Made by a program: the position numbers and the translations under genes. Shown here in pieces: positions 10,102 through 18,993 of a stretch of 64,000 nucleotides of DNA. This DNA comes from Nilaparvata lugens (Eukaryota > Arthropoda > Insecta > Hemiptera > Delphacidae). The number at the start of each line of letters is the position of its first letter. The stretch's first letter is position 1. The notes under the pieces are model-generated. The model was not told the origin of the DNA. It ran no database searches and was given only the letters and a program-made list of their open reading frames with translations. The stretch lies in the NCBI RefSeq assembly GCF_014356525.2, contig NC_052507.1:37808368-37872367 (forward strand), in the 5' to 3' direction.

Positions 10102-11012
10102 TACTGGCTTGCATTGTTTAGACGATTCGTCATGCGGTAACGATTTAATCTGCCTTTCGATGAATGAAACAAATCAGTATATGTGGGATCATCCTTAGTA
10201 TGAACTGAAGCTTCAAATGCCTTTCGAGAAACAGGATCTAAAATTTTCAACGCTTGGAACAGAAATATTGCATCAGATACATCTTCACCTCGTAGGCGTT
10301 TTAAAGCAGTAATTGAACCACAGAACTGATCGACTATAGAAACTAAACCTGCACGAGACTCAGATTTTAGACAATTGAATTCGAAAATTTGTTTCAAGTA
10401 CACATTTGAGAGTGAGCGGGGGTCATTGAACCGCTTAATTAATGCATCCCAAATAATTTCATAATTATTAGCAATAGGTGGTAGATGACGTGAAATATTA
10501 GCCGCTTCTCCAGATAGTTTGGACACCAGATATTGGACCTTTTGTTGATTTGGAATCGATTTGTTGTCATGAATCATGCATTTAAACATTTCGTAGAATA
10601 CCGCCCATTTTGATTGATCTCCGTCGAACACAGGAATTTCAATTTTCGGTAAAATATTAGACGAATCCTTATTGGAAGATACAGGTTGAGCCGGGGTAGA
10701 AACACTAGGTACAACCTGACTGCGTTTTTTCAATTCACTAGCAATTGCTTCCATATGTTCGAACATTTCCATATGTGAACTACTAAATTTGGGTACAAAT
10801 TCCGGGTCTTTTTCCATTTCAAGCTCCTGTATTTCCATTTCAACAGCTTCATAATCCTGAACAGTTTTAAGAGTGGAACTATAGAGAATTAGAAATTGTT
10901 TAGCACTAGCTTCTTCTTTTAAAGCCTTTTTCGACAAATCGAAAGTACGTTGAATACGATAGAAATATTGCTCAAGTTTAGCTCGTTTGAGCTTTAACTT
11001 CTTTTCACTCAT
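10101..11012 (-). CDS. gag: BEL/Pao Gag (DUF1759)
   Basis: A 303-codon frame. Residues 1-110 are charged and helical (KKLKLKRAKLEQYFYR start, E/K-rich). From about 120 the sequence LPKIEIPVFDGDQSKWAVFY opens the DUF1759 domain found in Pao Gag, with KVQYLVSKLSGEAANI and WDALIKRFNDPRSL following. It forms the particle that packages element RNA. The last 15-20 residues after the frame change near 10150 are out of frame, so the natural C terminus is lost. The ATG at 11012 is the first in-frame Met, 360 bases after the LTR, and is a reasonable start. Confidence 0.88.
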   Translation of the reverse strand: MSEKKLKLKRAKLEQYFYRIQRTFDLSKKALKEEASAKQFLILYSSTLKTVQDYEAVEMEIQELEMEKDPEFVPKFSSSHMEMFEHMEAIASELKKRSQVVPSVSTPAQPVSSNKDSSNILPKIEIPVFDGDQSKWAVFYEMFKCMIHDNKSIPNQQKVQYLVSKLSGEAANISRHLPPIANNYEIIWDALIKRFNDPRSLSNVYLKQIFEFNCLKSESRAGLVSIVDQFCGSITALKRLRGEDVSDAIFLFQALKILDPVSRKAFEASVHTKDDPTYTDLFHSSKGRLNRYRMTNRLNNASQ

Positions 11013-11369
11013 GATTGGATATTGGAAAGGTCTTAATGATTTTCATTTACTAATTTTCGAATAAAATTACGAATGCAACAATGAACGATTTTCATTGATG
11101 ATTCAAGCAAGCAAAATGATAATGTTAGTACAATTGAACAGAGAAAGCTCAATAGACGAAGCAAGCTAAGCGATAACGTTATCAGCATTGCAAAGTAACG
11201 GTTCCGATCGGACAATAGAGATAAGAGTGAACCAACTTGATCGGCTCAATTCATAATGTACAAACAGGTTTGAACCCTAGCATGCACAAACGATTTACAA
11301 TAAAATTGGATAAGTGCTTGCCAAATATTTGAATAAAAAATAGCCAATAAAATCTGGCCTGGTGACCAA
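11013..11369 (-). other. BEL/Pao 5' leader
   Basis: Untranslated leader between the 5' LTR and gag. It contains the primer-binding site next to the LTR. The short frame at 11033-11215 has no recognisable motif and is not annotated. Confidence 0.6.
11351..11368 (-). other. Candidate primer-binding site
   Basis: On the minus strand, TGGTCACCAGGCCAGATT starts two bases after the ACA end of the 5' LTR. LTR elements place a tRNA-complementary site beginning TGG here. The tRNA species was not identified. Confidence 0.55.
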
Positions 11370-11502
11370 TGTAAACTCTAAGGTTCACTTTAAGAAATTT
11401 ATATTGATTTTAATTGGTAATCAATAATTTTGATGTAAAGTGGACTGTATTGAATAGAAAAGAAACAAGTGATATCTCTACAGAAACAAGTACATGCAAT
11501 GA
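11370..11502 (-). repeat. 5' LTR remnant (downstream part only)
   Basis: Matches 5067-5200 of the 3' LTR almost base for base, apart from about five single-base indels. The upstream 560 bases of the LTR, including the TATA box, are missing, and LINE sequence starts directly at 11503. The element therefore has no intact promoter at its 5' end. Confidence 0.85.
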
Positions 11503-13505
11503 CTCCATGCATAACGTTTTTCCAAGTTTACTTTTTGTCACCGACAGATACACATTGTTTCCTACCTAATAGATAGGATTCAAACCAAACTAACGAGTTG
11601 TGACTGAAACCAAGAATAGCCAACTTATTCAGAAGGACTGTATGATCAACAGTATCGAATGCTTAAGAAAAATCAAATAGGGTGAGGATGGTGCATTTTC
11701 TTTGGTCCATAGCTAACCTTATATCATCAGTGACACGAAGCAGAGCTGTCTCAGTTGAATGGAATTTTCTAAAGCCTGATGAAAGTTATGAAGCTTACTA
11801 TTGTTGTCTAGAAATTTTACAACTTGACATGAATGAGTCTTTCTAGCACTTTGGACAATGCAGGTAAAATACTGATTGGTCTAAAATCCTCAACTTTATT
11901 GGGTGGTGGAACTTTATTTAGAGGGCGAACCAGAGCAAACTTCCAGTTTGCAGGGAAAATGCCTTCTTCAAGTGACTTGTTGAAAATGTATGTAATGGTT
12001 GGTAAAACAGCAAATAACATCTTCTTGATAAATTTAATAGGAATTTTGTCTACACCCGTAGCATTACTATGAATACGTTGAATTGTTCTGAAAGTGTCTT
12101 CTTCTGAGATTGGATCAAAGTGAAATTGATCAGTGATTGGTAATCTAAGTTTGTAACCTGCTCTTCAAGATCATCTATATGATTAGCAATGACAACTTCG
12201 TCGCGTTGGTTAGAGTGTGAAACGAAATGGTCATTTATATTATTCAATGGTAAGTCAATTTGTGGATTCGATTCTGTTTGCCAAGCCCGAATTCTTTTAT
12301 TCCCTGCCAAAGTGATTTAGAGTCTTGTCTATTGTTTGTCATAAACGAATTCAAGTACCTATCTTTGAGTTCCGTATTCCTGTTAACCCTATTTCTAAGG
12401 CTCCTATACTCTATCAAACTGTCCAAGTCAAATGTCTTTTTAAATTTTCTATGTGCTTTGTCTCTACGTCCCATCATCTTAAGTATGTCTCCAGTCATCC
12501 ACGGTACTCGTCGTTTTCTATTAATCCTCCTTGTCACATAAGTGCATGTTTGTCATACAAAGTCAAAGTCCAATTCTCGAAAGTCTTGACCATGTCATCA
12601 ACTGAGGGATATGCTTCAATTTGATGCCATGGAGTCTGAGCCACATCAGTCAGGAAGGCGGCTTCATCAAAGTTTTTGAAGTCTCTATAAGTGATAATTT
12701 TCTGTTCTGGCTTGGGTATCTTATGGGAAAGTACACAGTAGATCAAATCATGTCTAGAAATAGCTGGGACTAAGATTTGGCCTGCTTGAACAACCTCATT
12801 GGGATCACTAACAATGAGAAGGTCAATGAGTGTGTATGATGAGTTGGATCGAGGGGTAAAAAAGTCATGTTTAGGCATTGGAAAATTGTAGTCAGTTGAA
12901 AGTAGTCAAAGTTACGATTCGTCATGTTCAAGTCGGTGTTCATATCCCCCATAACTAGTATACCGTTATAACAAGGCATAAGAGAGAGCAAGGCATTTTC
13001 GAAATCTGTGAAATGACCTATTTTTGGTGGGCAATAACAGATACCAACGAGTAATTTATCATTACTAGATAAGGATAATTCAAGTAGCATAAACTCTGGT
13101 CTGGAACAATACTCTTGTTTAGATGTGATTAGAACTTTTGTTTTGATACCATCTTTCACATAAACTGCTACACCCCCACAAGCTTTATTCAATCTATCAT
13201 TCCGGAAAAGATTATATCCAGGCAATGATATATACTAGGCTTCAAAAATGATTCGGAAATTCCGATTATATTGAAGTCCTGAAAACGGAAGATTGCTCTG
13301 AGTTCATCAATGTGGCAACTGAGGGATTGTACGTTAAGGTGAGCAGCCTTGAAAAGTTTTTTGAAAGAGTGGAGCTTATTTGCTAGAAACATACCTGCTT
13401 CATTATTACTATTATTGAAATAATCATACCTACTTGAGGGCGAGCGAGCTGACGTGTTAGTGAGAGGCATCATGGAAGCAGCAGACCAATCGTGAACCGT
13501 CCTCA
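11503..13505 (-). pseudogene. LINE ORF2: AP endonuclease and N-terminal reverse transcriptase (copy B, right of BEL)
   Basis: A chain of frames on the minus strand covers the first two thirds of ORF2. The endonuclease begins near 13375 with AAHLNVQSLSCHIDELRAIF, then ISESFLKPS, LVGICYCPP, the catalytic GDMNTDL (about 12955-12935) and a SRHDLIYC box (about 12755) corresponding to the usual S-D-H motif. After a basic linker (RRVPWMTGDILKMMGRRDKA), RT starts near 12015 with EDFRPISILPALSKVLERLI. It continues through FRKFHSTETALLRVTDDIR and FDFS-stop-AFDTVDHTVLLNKL, and ends just after the W-K-N-V motif at 11503. Several frameshifts and an in-frame TAA replace the Lys of S-K-A-F-D. The palm aspartate motif is missing: the LINE resumes at 5066 beyond it. 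The element is dead. Confidence 0.85.
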
Positions 13506-13602
13506 GAACGACACATGACGGGGAAAATGGGGATGAAACTGATAAAACTTAACCTAAATGAAAAAGTCTCTTGATTCGAGTGCATTCAGTATGCCTTGAC
13601 AG
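13506..13602 (-). repeat. LINE ORF2 C-terminal scrap, copy B
   Basis: About 95 bases nearly identical to the first part of the ORF2 C-terminal fragment at 1762-1848 (peptide SNQETFSFRLSYISFIPIF in copy A). It lies directly upstream of the endonuclease of the next LINE, which is not where this part of ORF2 belongs. The two sequences are therefore joined fragments of different copies. Confidence 0.7.
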
Positions 13603-13724
13603 TTCGGCTCCCTTCACTATTTAAAGCACTAGTTCAAAATTCACTAAACACAATAAGATGTGGATGTGTGGAGTTTCGGTGATGAATAATCCTAATGGTG
13701 AATAAGATGAAGATTGAGGAAGAA

Positions 13725-13950
13725 CTGGTAGTGGGAGATCTGGTCCAAGTGGAGATAGAGCGAGTAGGTATCCAGTAGTGGAAGAATCGGGTCCAAGTGG
13801 AGGTAGAGCGAGACGGAATCCAGTAGTGGAAGATCGAGTCCAAGTGGAGACAGAGAGAGATGGAATCCAGTGGTGGAAAATCGATTCCAAGTGGTGATAG
13901 AGAGAGATGAAATCCAGTAGTGGAAGATCGTGTTTGCGAAATGGGATCCA
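13725..13950. repeat. 48-bp minisatellite, about 4.5 copies
   Basis: Tandem units of 48 bases built around GTCCAAGTGGAG and ATCCAGTAGTGGAAGATCG, starting clearly at 13742. Because 48 is a multiple of three, two minus-strand frames stay open through the array with a 16-residue period (for example SPLGPDSSTTGYLLA). This is a by-product of the repeat. No homology supports a gene. Confidence 0.8.
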
Positions 13951-14387
13951 GTAAAAACTGAAAAAGAAAAGAAGAAGCCAGCAGAAAAACGAAAAATATT
14001 TGAAGAAAGTTATCAATAGAGGAAAGATACATAATACAACTGATAATGAAGAATATTCGCATAAAATTGAAGAGGAAGAGTATGATTTAATGTGGGAAAG
14101 AATCGAATATTATATGGATAAATATATGGATATTATAATATAATATATGGATATTAGTAGAAGGTAATCAGATAGAAAGAGAAAAGGTAGAAAGATAAAT
14201 AGATATAGAAAGAGAAATAAACATTTGAACATGCTGGATAGCTAGTGGAAAAATCACAGGGAAAATAATGATAATAATAGGAAGAAAAGAAGAGAAAGAA
14301 GGAATGTGCACAAATTGCGAAGAACTTATGAAACTGAACTATAGAATAAGAAATTGAACATCGTATTGTGATCTTGAATTAATCAAG

Positions 14388-14500
14388 GAGAGAAGAAAAG
14401 AAGAAAAGAAAAAGAAAGAGAAGAAGAAGAAGAAGAAAGAAGAAGAAGAAGAAAAAGAAGAAGAAGAAGAAGAAGAAGAAGAAAGAAGAAGAAGAATAGA
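14388..14500. repeat. GAA/AAG-rich microsatellite
   Basis: Imperfect (AAG)n purine tract of about 110 bases. Its left end borders the AT-rich spacer shared with copy A, where a much shorter version (AATAAGAAGAATAAGAA) is found at 1856-1875. Confidence 0.85.
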
Positions 14501-15198
14501 AAAGAATAATAATCATTATCGCAAACAACAATATTCAAGTAATCATTATAAATATAAGATCAAGAAGAGAAACAAGAAAGAAAAATAAGAAGTAGAGGAG
14601 ACGATGGAGAAAGTGCTAGATTATTTTAGATGAGTTTTAAATAGTATTGAACGGTGAAGTGTGAAAATATTATATAGTATTAGAAGTATAATTAACTATT
14701 GGAGTTTGCAATAACGATAAAAGTAGTAAATTGAGACTGTAATAGTTTAGTGATGAATGTCCAAGATAAAGTTAAATGAAACACAGCCCCTATATAAGCA
14801 TATGAACAGACTACCCACCCCTCTGTTCTATCAATTATTCTTCACACATTAGCTTCTATTGTTCAAGCTGTGGCAACAGTAGAAGATATCATATATAGAA
14901 GAGATTACTATCTTTACCTATAGATTACATCCATATTTATAATGTATGTTAATCATCCAATTTATTTGAAATTCAGCATTTCGAAAATTTTAATTATGGA
15001 GATAATTTTGGTAAGAGATGTAATAATTATTAGTAAGAATAGAGATAATGATTCTCCAAGTACCCTCTGGAGTATAGTAGTTGATGCATTGAACATAGTT
15101 TTGGGAATAAATATCAAGATAACTACTGTGAAATGTATTAATACGAATTTCCTATTATTGTAGTGAAGGGCACCTTAGTCATCGAATCCTGAAATGAT
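14500..15198. repeat. AT-rich spacer of duplicated module, copy B
   Basis: Aligns with 1880-2723 (see copy A). No coding sequence. The 73-codon plus-strand frame at 14942 shows no motif. Confidence 0.75.
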
Positions 15199-15899
15199 TT
15201 AATTTACCTTCATTTTTTGAAGGTCGGTCATCCTCTCGACTGTGTGGACCCTCTTGGATCCTCCCTCGCCGATAGAGATCTTGATCCTCCCGTCCGATGA
15301 CCAGACATTCCTATGCCCATGACGGTCGGCCGCAGCGTTGAGGATCTTGAGACGCTCCGCAGTCAGATCCTCGCGAATGGTGACGCCGGAACCCTTCAGC
15401 TTCCTCTTAGCGTCGAAGATCATCTTCCTGGTCCGGTAGCTGCACAGTCGAACTATGATGGGTCGGTCCTTGGGTTTAGCTTGCCCTTGTTGAGGTGGTT
15501 GACGCCTTCCAACGCGATGCGAGCGGTTTACATCCGCCAGAGTCACGGGCACGTTCAGCTTCTTGTTGAAGACATCGAGAGACAGCAGGTCCGTGTCTTC
15601 TTTGTCGCTCTCTGGATCCCAAAAATACGTATGAATGTCGGCGCCCATATTGCTCGAGGTCGTCGACCTTCAGGTGACAAGACACCTCCAGCTCACGAAT
15701 TCTATCGTGCAGCTGTTGTTTTCCTCCTTCAATGCCTGAAGTTCCTCGAAGATAGACTTCACAGCCATTGATACAGCACTGTGGACAGACTCTTCGATTT
15801 GCTGTCGAATAATGAGGAGGGTCTCTTCGGACAATGCTCCAGAAATAGCTGGCTTCAAAGCCACCTCATTCTTCGGTGTGCCTCTGTTCGGTCGACCAT
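15199..15899 (-). pseudogene. LINE ORF1 (L1-like RNA-binding protein) relic, copy B
   Basis: Better preserved than copy A. An N-terminal leader with ISGALSEETLLIIRQQIEES is followed by a coiled coil (FEELQALKEENNS, then RIRELEVSCHLKVDDLEQYG). An RRM-like domain contains ESDKEDTDLLSLDVFNKKLN and DVNRSHRVGRR. The C-terminal domain contains RPIIVRLCSYRTRKMIF and GVTIREDLTAERLKILNAAA, ending WSSDGRIKIS. This architecture (coiled coil, RRM, CTD) is that of L1-type ORF1p, which coats LINE RNA. Breaks: a one-base loss near 15893 puts the ATG at 15899 out of frame relative to copy A, and further shifts lie near 15700 and 15620. The 149-codon frame 15199-15648 holds most of the RRM and all of the CTD. 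Confidence 0.82.
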
Positions 15900-16035
15900 C
15901 ATGTACCGCTAGGTGGATTTACACTTTTATAGGCGAGAAGGTGAACTGAAGAATTAGGAATGTTTTTTCGAGATAAATAAAGAGAGAGTGAGTTAATCAA
16001 AAATATAATTTCACTATTGAATTTAGCTCGAGAAA
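15900..16035. repeat. 5' flank of ORF1 module, copy B
   Basis: Matches 3358-3490 and ends at the same TTTAGCTCGAGAA border. Confidence 0.7.
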
Positions 16036-16141
16036 CTGAATAACTAGATGTATAATTTGAAGTGAATTGAACTGCATAACCCTACGAAATATCTGTTAGA
16101 AGACGGAGCCGAAACTGACCACCAGTACTCACTCGACATAA

Positions 16142-16197
<56 letters not shown>

Positions 16198-16673
16198 GAG
16201 AGAGTGAGAGAGAGAGTGAGAGAGATCTTTTGAGAATGAGAGTGATAAAGAGAGAAGAAAGAGGGGTCAACGAAACTCAGATCAAATAGTGAGGAGATAC
16301 AATACAAGAGCATCTGCGGAGTGTCGGATGGATGGAAAGTTTGCAACTTAGCAAGTTGGAAGGGGACGTACTGAAGTTGGAAAGTTTTGTGTGGAGAGTT
16401 ATGGGTGAATGTATTATGAGTACGCACCGAATCCCCCTCTCACTCTATCACCGTCACAAACTTTCGATTCCGAATCTTTGAATCAATGCAACTGAAAATT
16501 ATAAATAAGGGACTGTAGTGGGGCTATCTCAAATGAAATTGAACAAGACGTAATACAATCTCACGCCTACAGTACTACAAGATGAGGTGGACGACTTGCA
16601 CTACTCTATCATTTACCCTTCCACTACTTATTTGACCATTATTTTCCAATAATATTATAACAATTATTCATAA
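16036..16673. other. Non-coding DNA with (GA)n microsatellite
   Basis: No gene seen. It contains the GA repeat annotated separately. The minus-strand open frame across the repeat (LSLSLS...) is a repeat artefact. Confidence 0.6.
16145..16224. repeat. (GA)n microsatellite
   Basis: About 25 perfect AG units, then AG units interrupted by GTGAGAGA. Confidence 0.95.
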
Positions 16674-16915
16674 CTAGCGGGTTACCCGTGCTCCGCAAGG
16701 GTCTATTTCAAAACTTGACTAACTGAAAAGTTGACCGAGTGGAATCTTGAAGAGTTTGAAATAGGCCTATAGAACCATTCTCGGTTAGTTAAGAATTTAT
16801 ATGCAAAATTTCAAGTTAATCAGTTCAGTAGTTTAGACGTGATGGATGCGTAAAACATAATTTTCCTATCCCGTACGTGTATAAAAGCCAGTTCTTTCCT
16901 TTATTACAGTATAGA
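16674..16915 (-). mobile_element. Short non-autonomous Helitron-like element
   Basis: Read on the minus strand it starts TCTATACTGTAATAAAGG and ends with a hairpin (CCCTTGC-GGA-GCACGGG) followed by TAACCCGCTAG. It is flanked by A on the 5' side and T on the 3' side. It has 242 bases and no coding capacity. Same family as 4334-4569, 43152-43395 and 63762-63992. Confidence 0.7.
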
Positions 16916-16959
16916 TATTTAAGCTCTTCAACTTGGTTCTTACAAAATAGAGTGACAGA

Positions 16960-17089
16960 ACTTAAATCTTTTTTAAAAACCTTCATCAACTTAATGCCAA
17001 CCTGACAATATTGGACTGGTTATTAATTTAGTTGCCAATTTTAACCATCTGTTTTGAAGAGGTAGTTTCTCTAGATTATAGTTCTATAT
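16960..17089. repeat. Fragment of Helitron internal module
   Basis: Contains ATGCCAACCTGACAA, TTAATTTAGTTGCCA and CTAGATTATAGTTCTATA, shared with 43760-43862 and 55850-55936, which are interior parts of longer Helitron-like elements. Confidence 0.6.
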
Positions 17090-17092
17090 TAA

Positions 17093-17290
17093 GGCGGGAT
17101 GCACACCGGAGAAACGCGTTTCGTGAAAAAAAGTTTCAGGAAACGTGAAACGAAAGTTGCTCGCGATCGACTGATAAGATTAAGCAGGCAACGTTTCTTT
17201 TGTATGCATGCGCGAGTGAAACGGATTGCATGAAACAAGTTTCATAAAAGAGGGCTTCACGAAATGCGTTTCTCCGGTGTGCATTCCACC
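17093..17290. mobile_element. MITE with TAA target duplication (PIF/Harbinger-type)
   Basis: 198 bases. Terminal inverted repeats of about 35 bases share TGCACACCGGAGAAACGC. TAA is present at 17090-17092 and 17291-17293. A three-base TWA duplication fits PIF/Harbinger. No coding capacity. Confidence 0.75.
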
Positions 17291-17293
17291 TAA

Positions 17294-18869
17294 CGTACTA
17301 GAATTTTACCCGGTCCTGCCTGAGAATTTATCAAAATGCAAAATTTTACATTAAATAATTATTTGATGAAATCCAAGTTCAATCGTGATGAAAACAACTT
17401 TCTTCAAATAATAATTTATAGTAATACTATAGTCTACTATCTATACTATTCTTTCATGAAAATTCTACTATTCCACTAACTACCAATCTATTGTAGAGTC
17501 TGAATTCAACATTCACATAACTCACTTTTACTACTGTACCTGACATGAATAGTCAAGTACAGTCAAGTCCTCAAATTGAATGTTCATAATGTTTGAAATT
17601 TAGGTCTCTTCAAGCAAAACTTTAACTTTATCTCCATCATATTTTCCACAAATTTGACAAAAAATCATTGTTGAAGAAACAATATCTACATTTTTAAAAC
17701 CTAAACCAATAGAATATCATTTCCCAAAGATGGTCCAGTTATCATAATAATTTTTCTCATATACTTTTCACTGTTAAGAACTTTGGGGAAAAGGGACTAT
17801 CAACGTGAGTGGTAGAGGAAGAAATGATAGTATCACTACAACGGACGAGACGGGCATCCTTTCAATTTGTAAACTAAGCAAGTCTCAGAACCCGGTAACA
17901 ATATTGCACTGAAAGAACTCTGATTGTACGCTATTGACACCGACACCGGGGCTCCCCCTCCCATCAACGAATTCCCCGCCCCTTTTTATTCCAGAGCGGA
18001 TTTGTATCCCCCTTCACACCTCACTCACGCACACAACACACCCGTCTCATAAGGAAGGTCCCGTCTGTCCAAGCTAGTCTCACTTCACCGATAACAAGAT
18101 AAACTTTGTCTGGTCACTTTTTCTTATTCACTTCCCACGTCTTTCTTCTATTCTTTTTTTCTTCCTGACTTCTCTTCTTCTTTTATTTATTTCTTCCTTC
18201 TCTTCCCTTTCCCTCCAATTTCCCCTCTTACGGCAACGTATCCATATCAAGTAACCCTTATCCTCACCCCTTAAGAGTGGAAAGCTACGGTTATTCAGAC
18301 ACACTGTGGACCCATGATACTGTAGCGTGATGCTTACTTGATATTATTGCTTGATACCATTGCTCAGGATTCACGGTCCACTGCCTACATTGAAAACTGA
18401 GTTGAATACATTACTGGAGCTAGTACTGATTGAGGCAGCACCGTTCCGTCTGCTTCTCAAATTGTTCTGAATGATATTGATATCGAATACAAATGATAAT
18501 AAATATTGTTCTGTATATGACATCGATATGTCCTCATCTTATTAACAATCTAACAAATTGAAACATTATTTGGCCTGTTCAATATTTTCATATTTTATTG
18601 CTGAACGAAAAATACGATTAGAAGGAATGACCGCCCGGTATAATACCGGTATCATCTGTAGCCTGATCCACTGCTACCTCTAGCAGTTTGTTATTCACTC
18701 GTGGATCGATGAGTTAGGACACTCAAGAATATTCTAACGTTGACTGTTTGTTTACTGACGAGCGAGCTTGAAATCAGCTATTCAAAGGTCTGAAGAACAG
18801 AATAATGTGAAAATAGTAAAAAATGAACAAGAAACGAAGTATACGTTTCTAAGCTCATTCAATATTTGG
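17294..18869. other. Non-coding DNA, no gene seen
   Basis: No recognisable gene. A C/T-rich stretch lies at about 18118-18235. Confidence 0.55.
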
Positions 18870-18993
18870 TAGTCGTTAGGTCATGTCCGAGGCCCTGAAA
18901 TTGATCAGTTGCGACACACACACACACAAAACTCTGAAAACTCTGACACTAGACCTGAGCCAGCCAGGTCACTCAATATTATCATTTTTTACC
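18870..18993 (+). mobile_element. SINE fragment (3' body)
   Basis: Matches 56343-56453 over AGTCGTTAGGTCATGTC, GAGGCCCTGAAATTGATCAG and CTGAGCCAGCCAGGTCACTC, ending in an AT/ATT-rich tail. The tRNA-like head is absent. A short CA repeat has expanded at about 18917-18929 within it. Confidence 0.75.

Larger units (their letters stand above)
5067..11502 (-). mobile_element. BEL/Pao LTR retrotransposon inserted in a LINE
   Basis: Order on the minus strand: 5' LTR remnant (11502-11370), candidate primer-binding site, gag (DUF1759), zinc knuckles, DUF1758 protease, RT-RNase H-integrase-DUF5641, polypurine tract (5774-5764) and full 3' LTR (5763-5067). This domain order, with integrase after RNase H and a DUF5641 tail, defines BEL/Pao. 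The flanks on both sides are halves of one LINE. The 5' LTR lacks U3, so no target duplication can be checked. Pol is open along 997 codons, while gag and protease need three frame changes. Confidence 0.93.

Noticed and set aside
13621..14062. Minus-strand frames of 131 and 142 codons with repeated PLGPDS-type peptides
   Set aside because: Produced by the 48-bp minisatellite; two frames are open at once and neither has homology I recognise.
15313..15771. 152-codon plus-strand frame
   Set aside because: It is the antisense shadow of the ORF1 relic. The minus strand carries the recognisable L1-like ORF1 domains. The same holds for 2847-3191 and 3158-3454 in copy A.
16082..16427. Minus-strand frames rich in LSLSLS
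   Set aside because: Translations of the (GA)n microsatellite.
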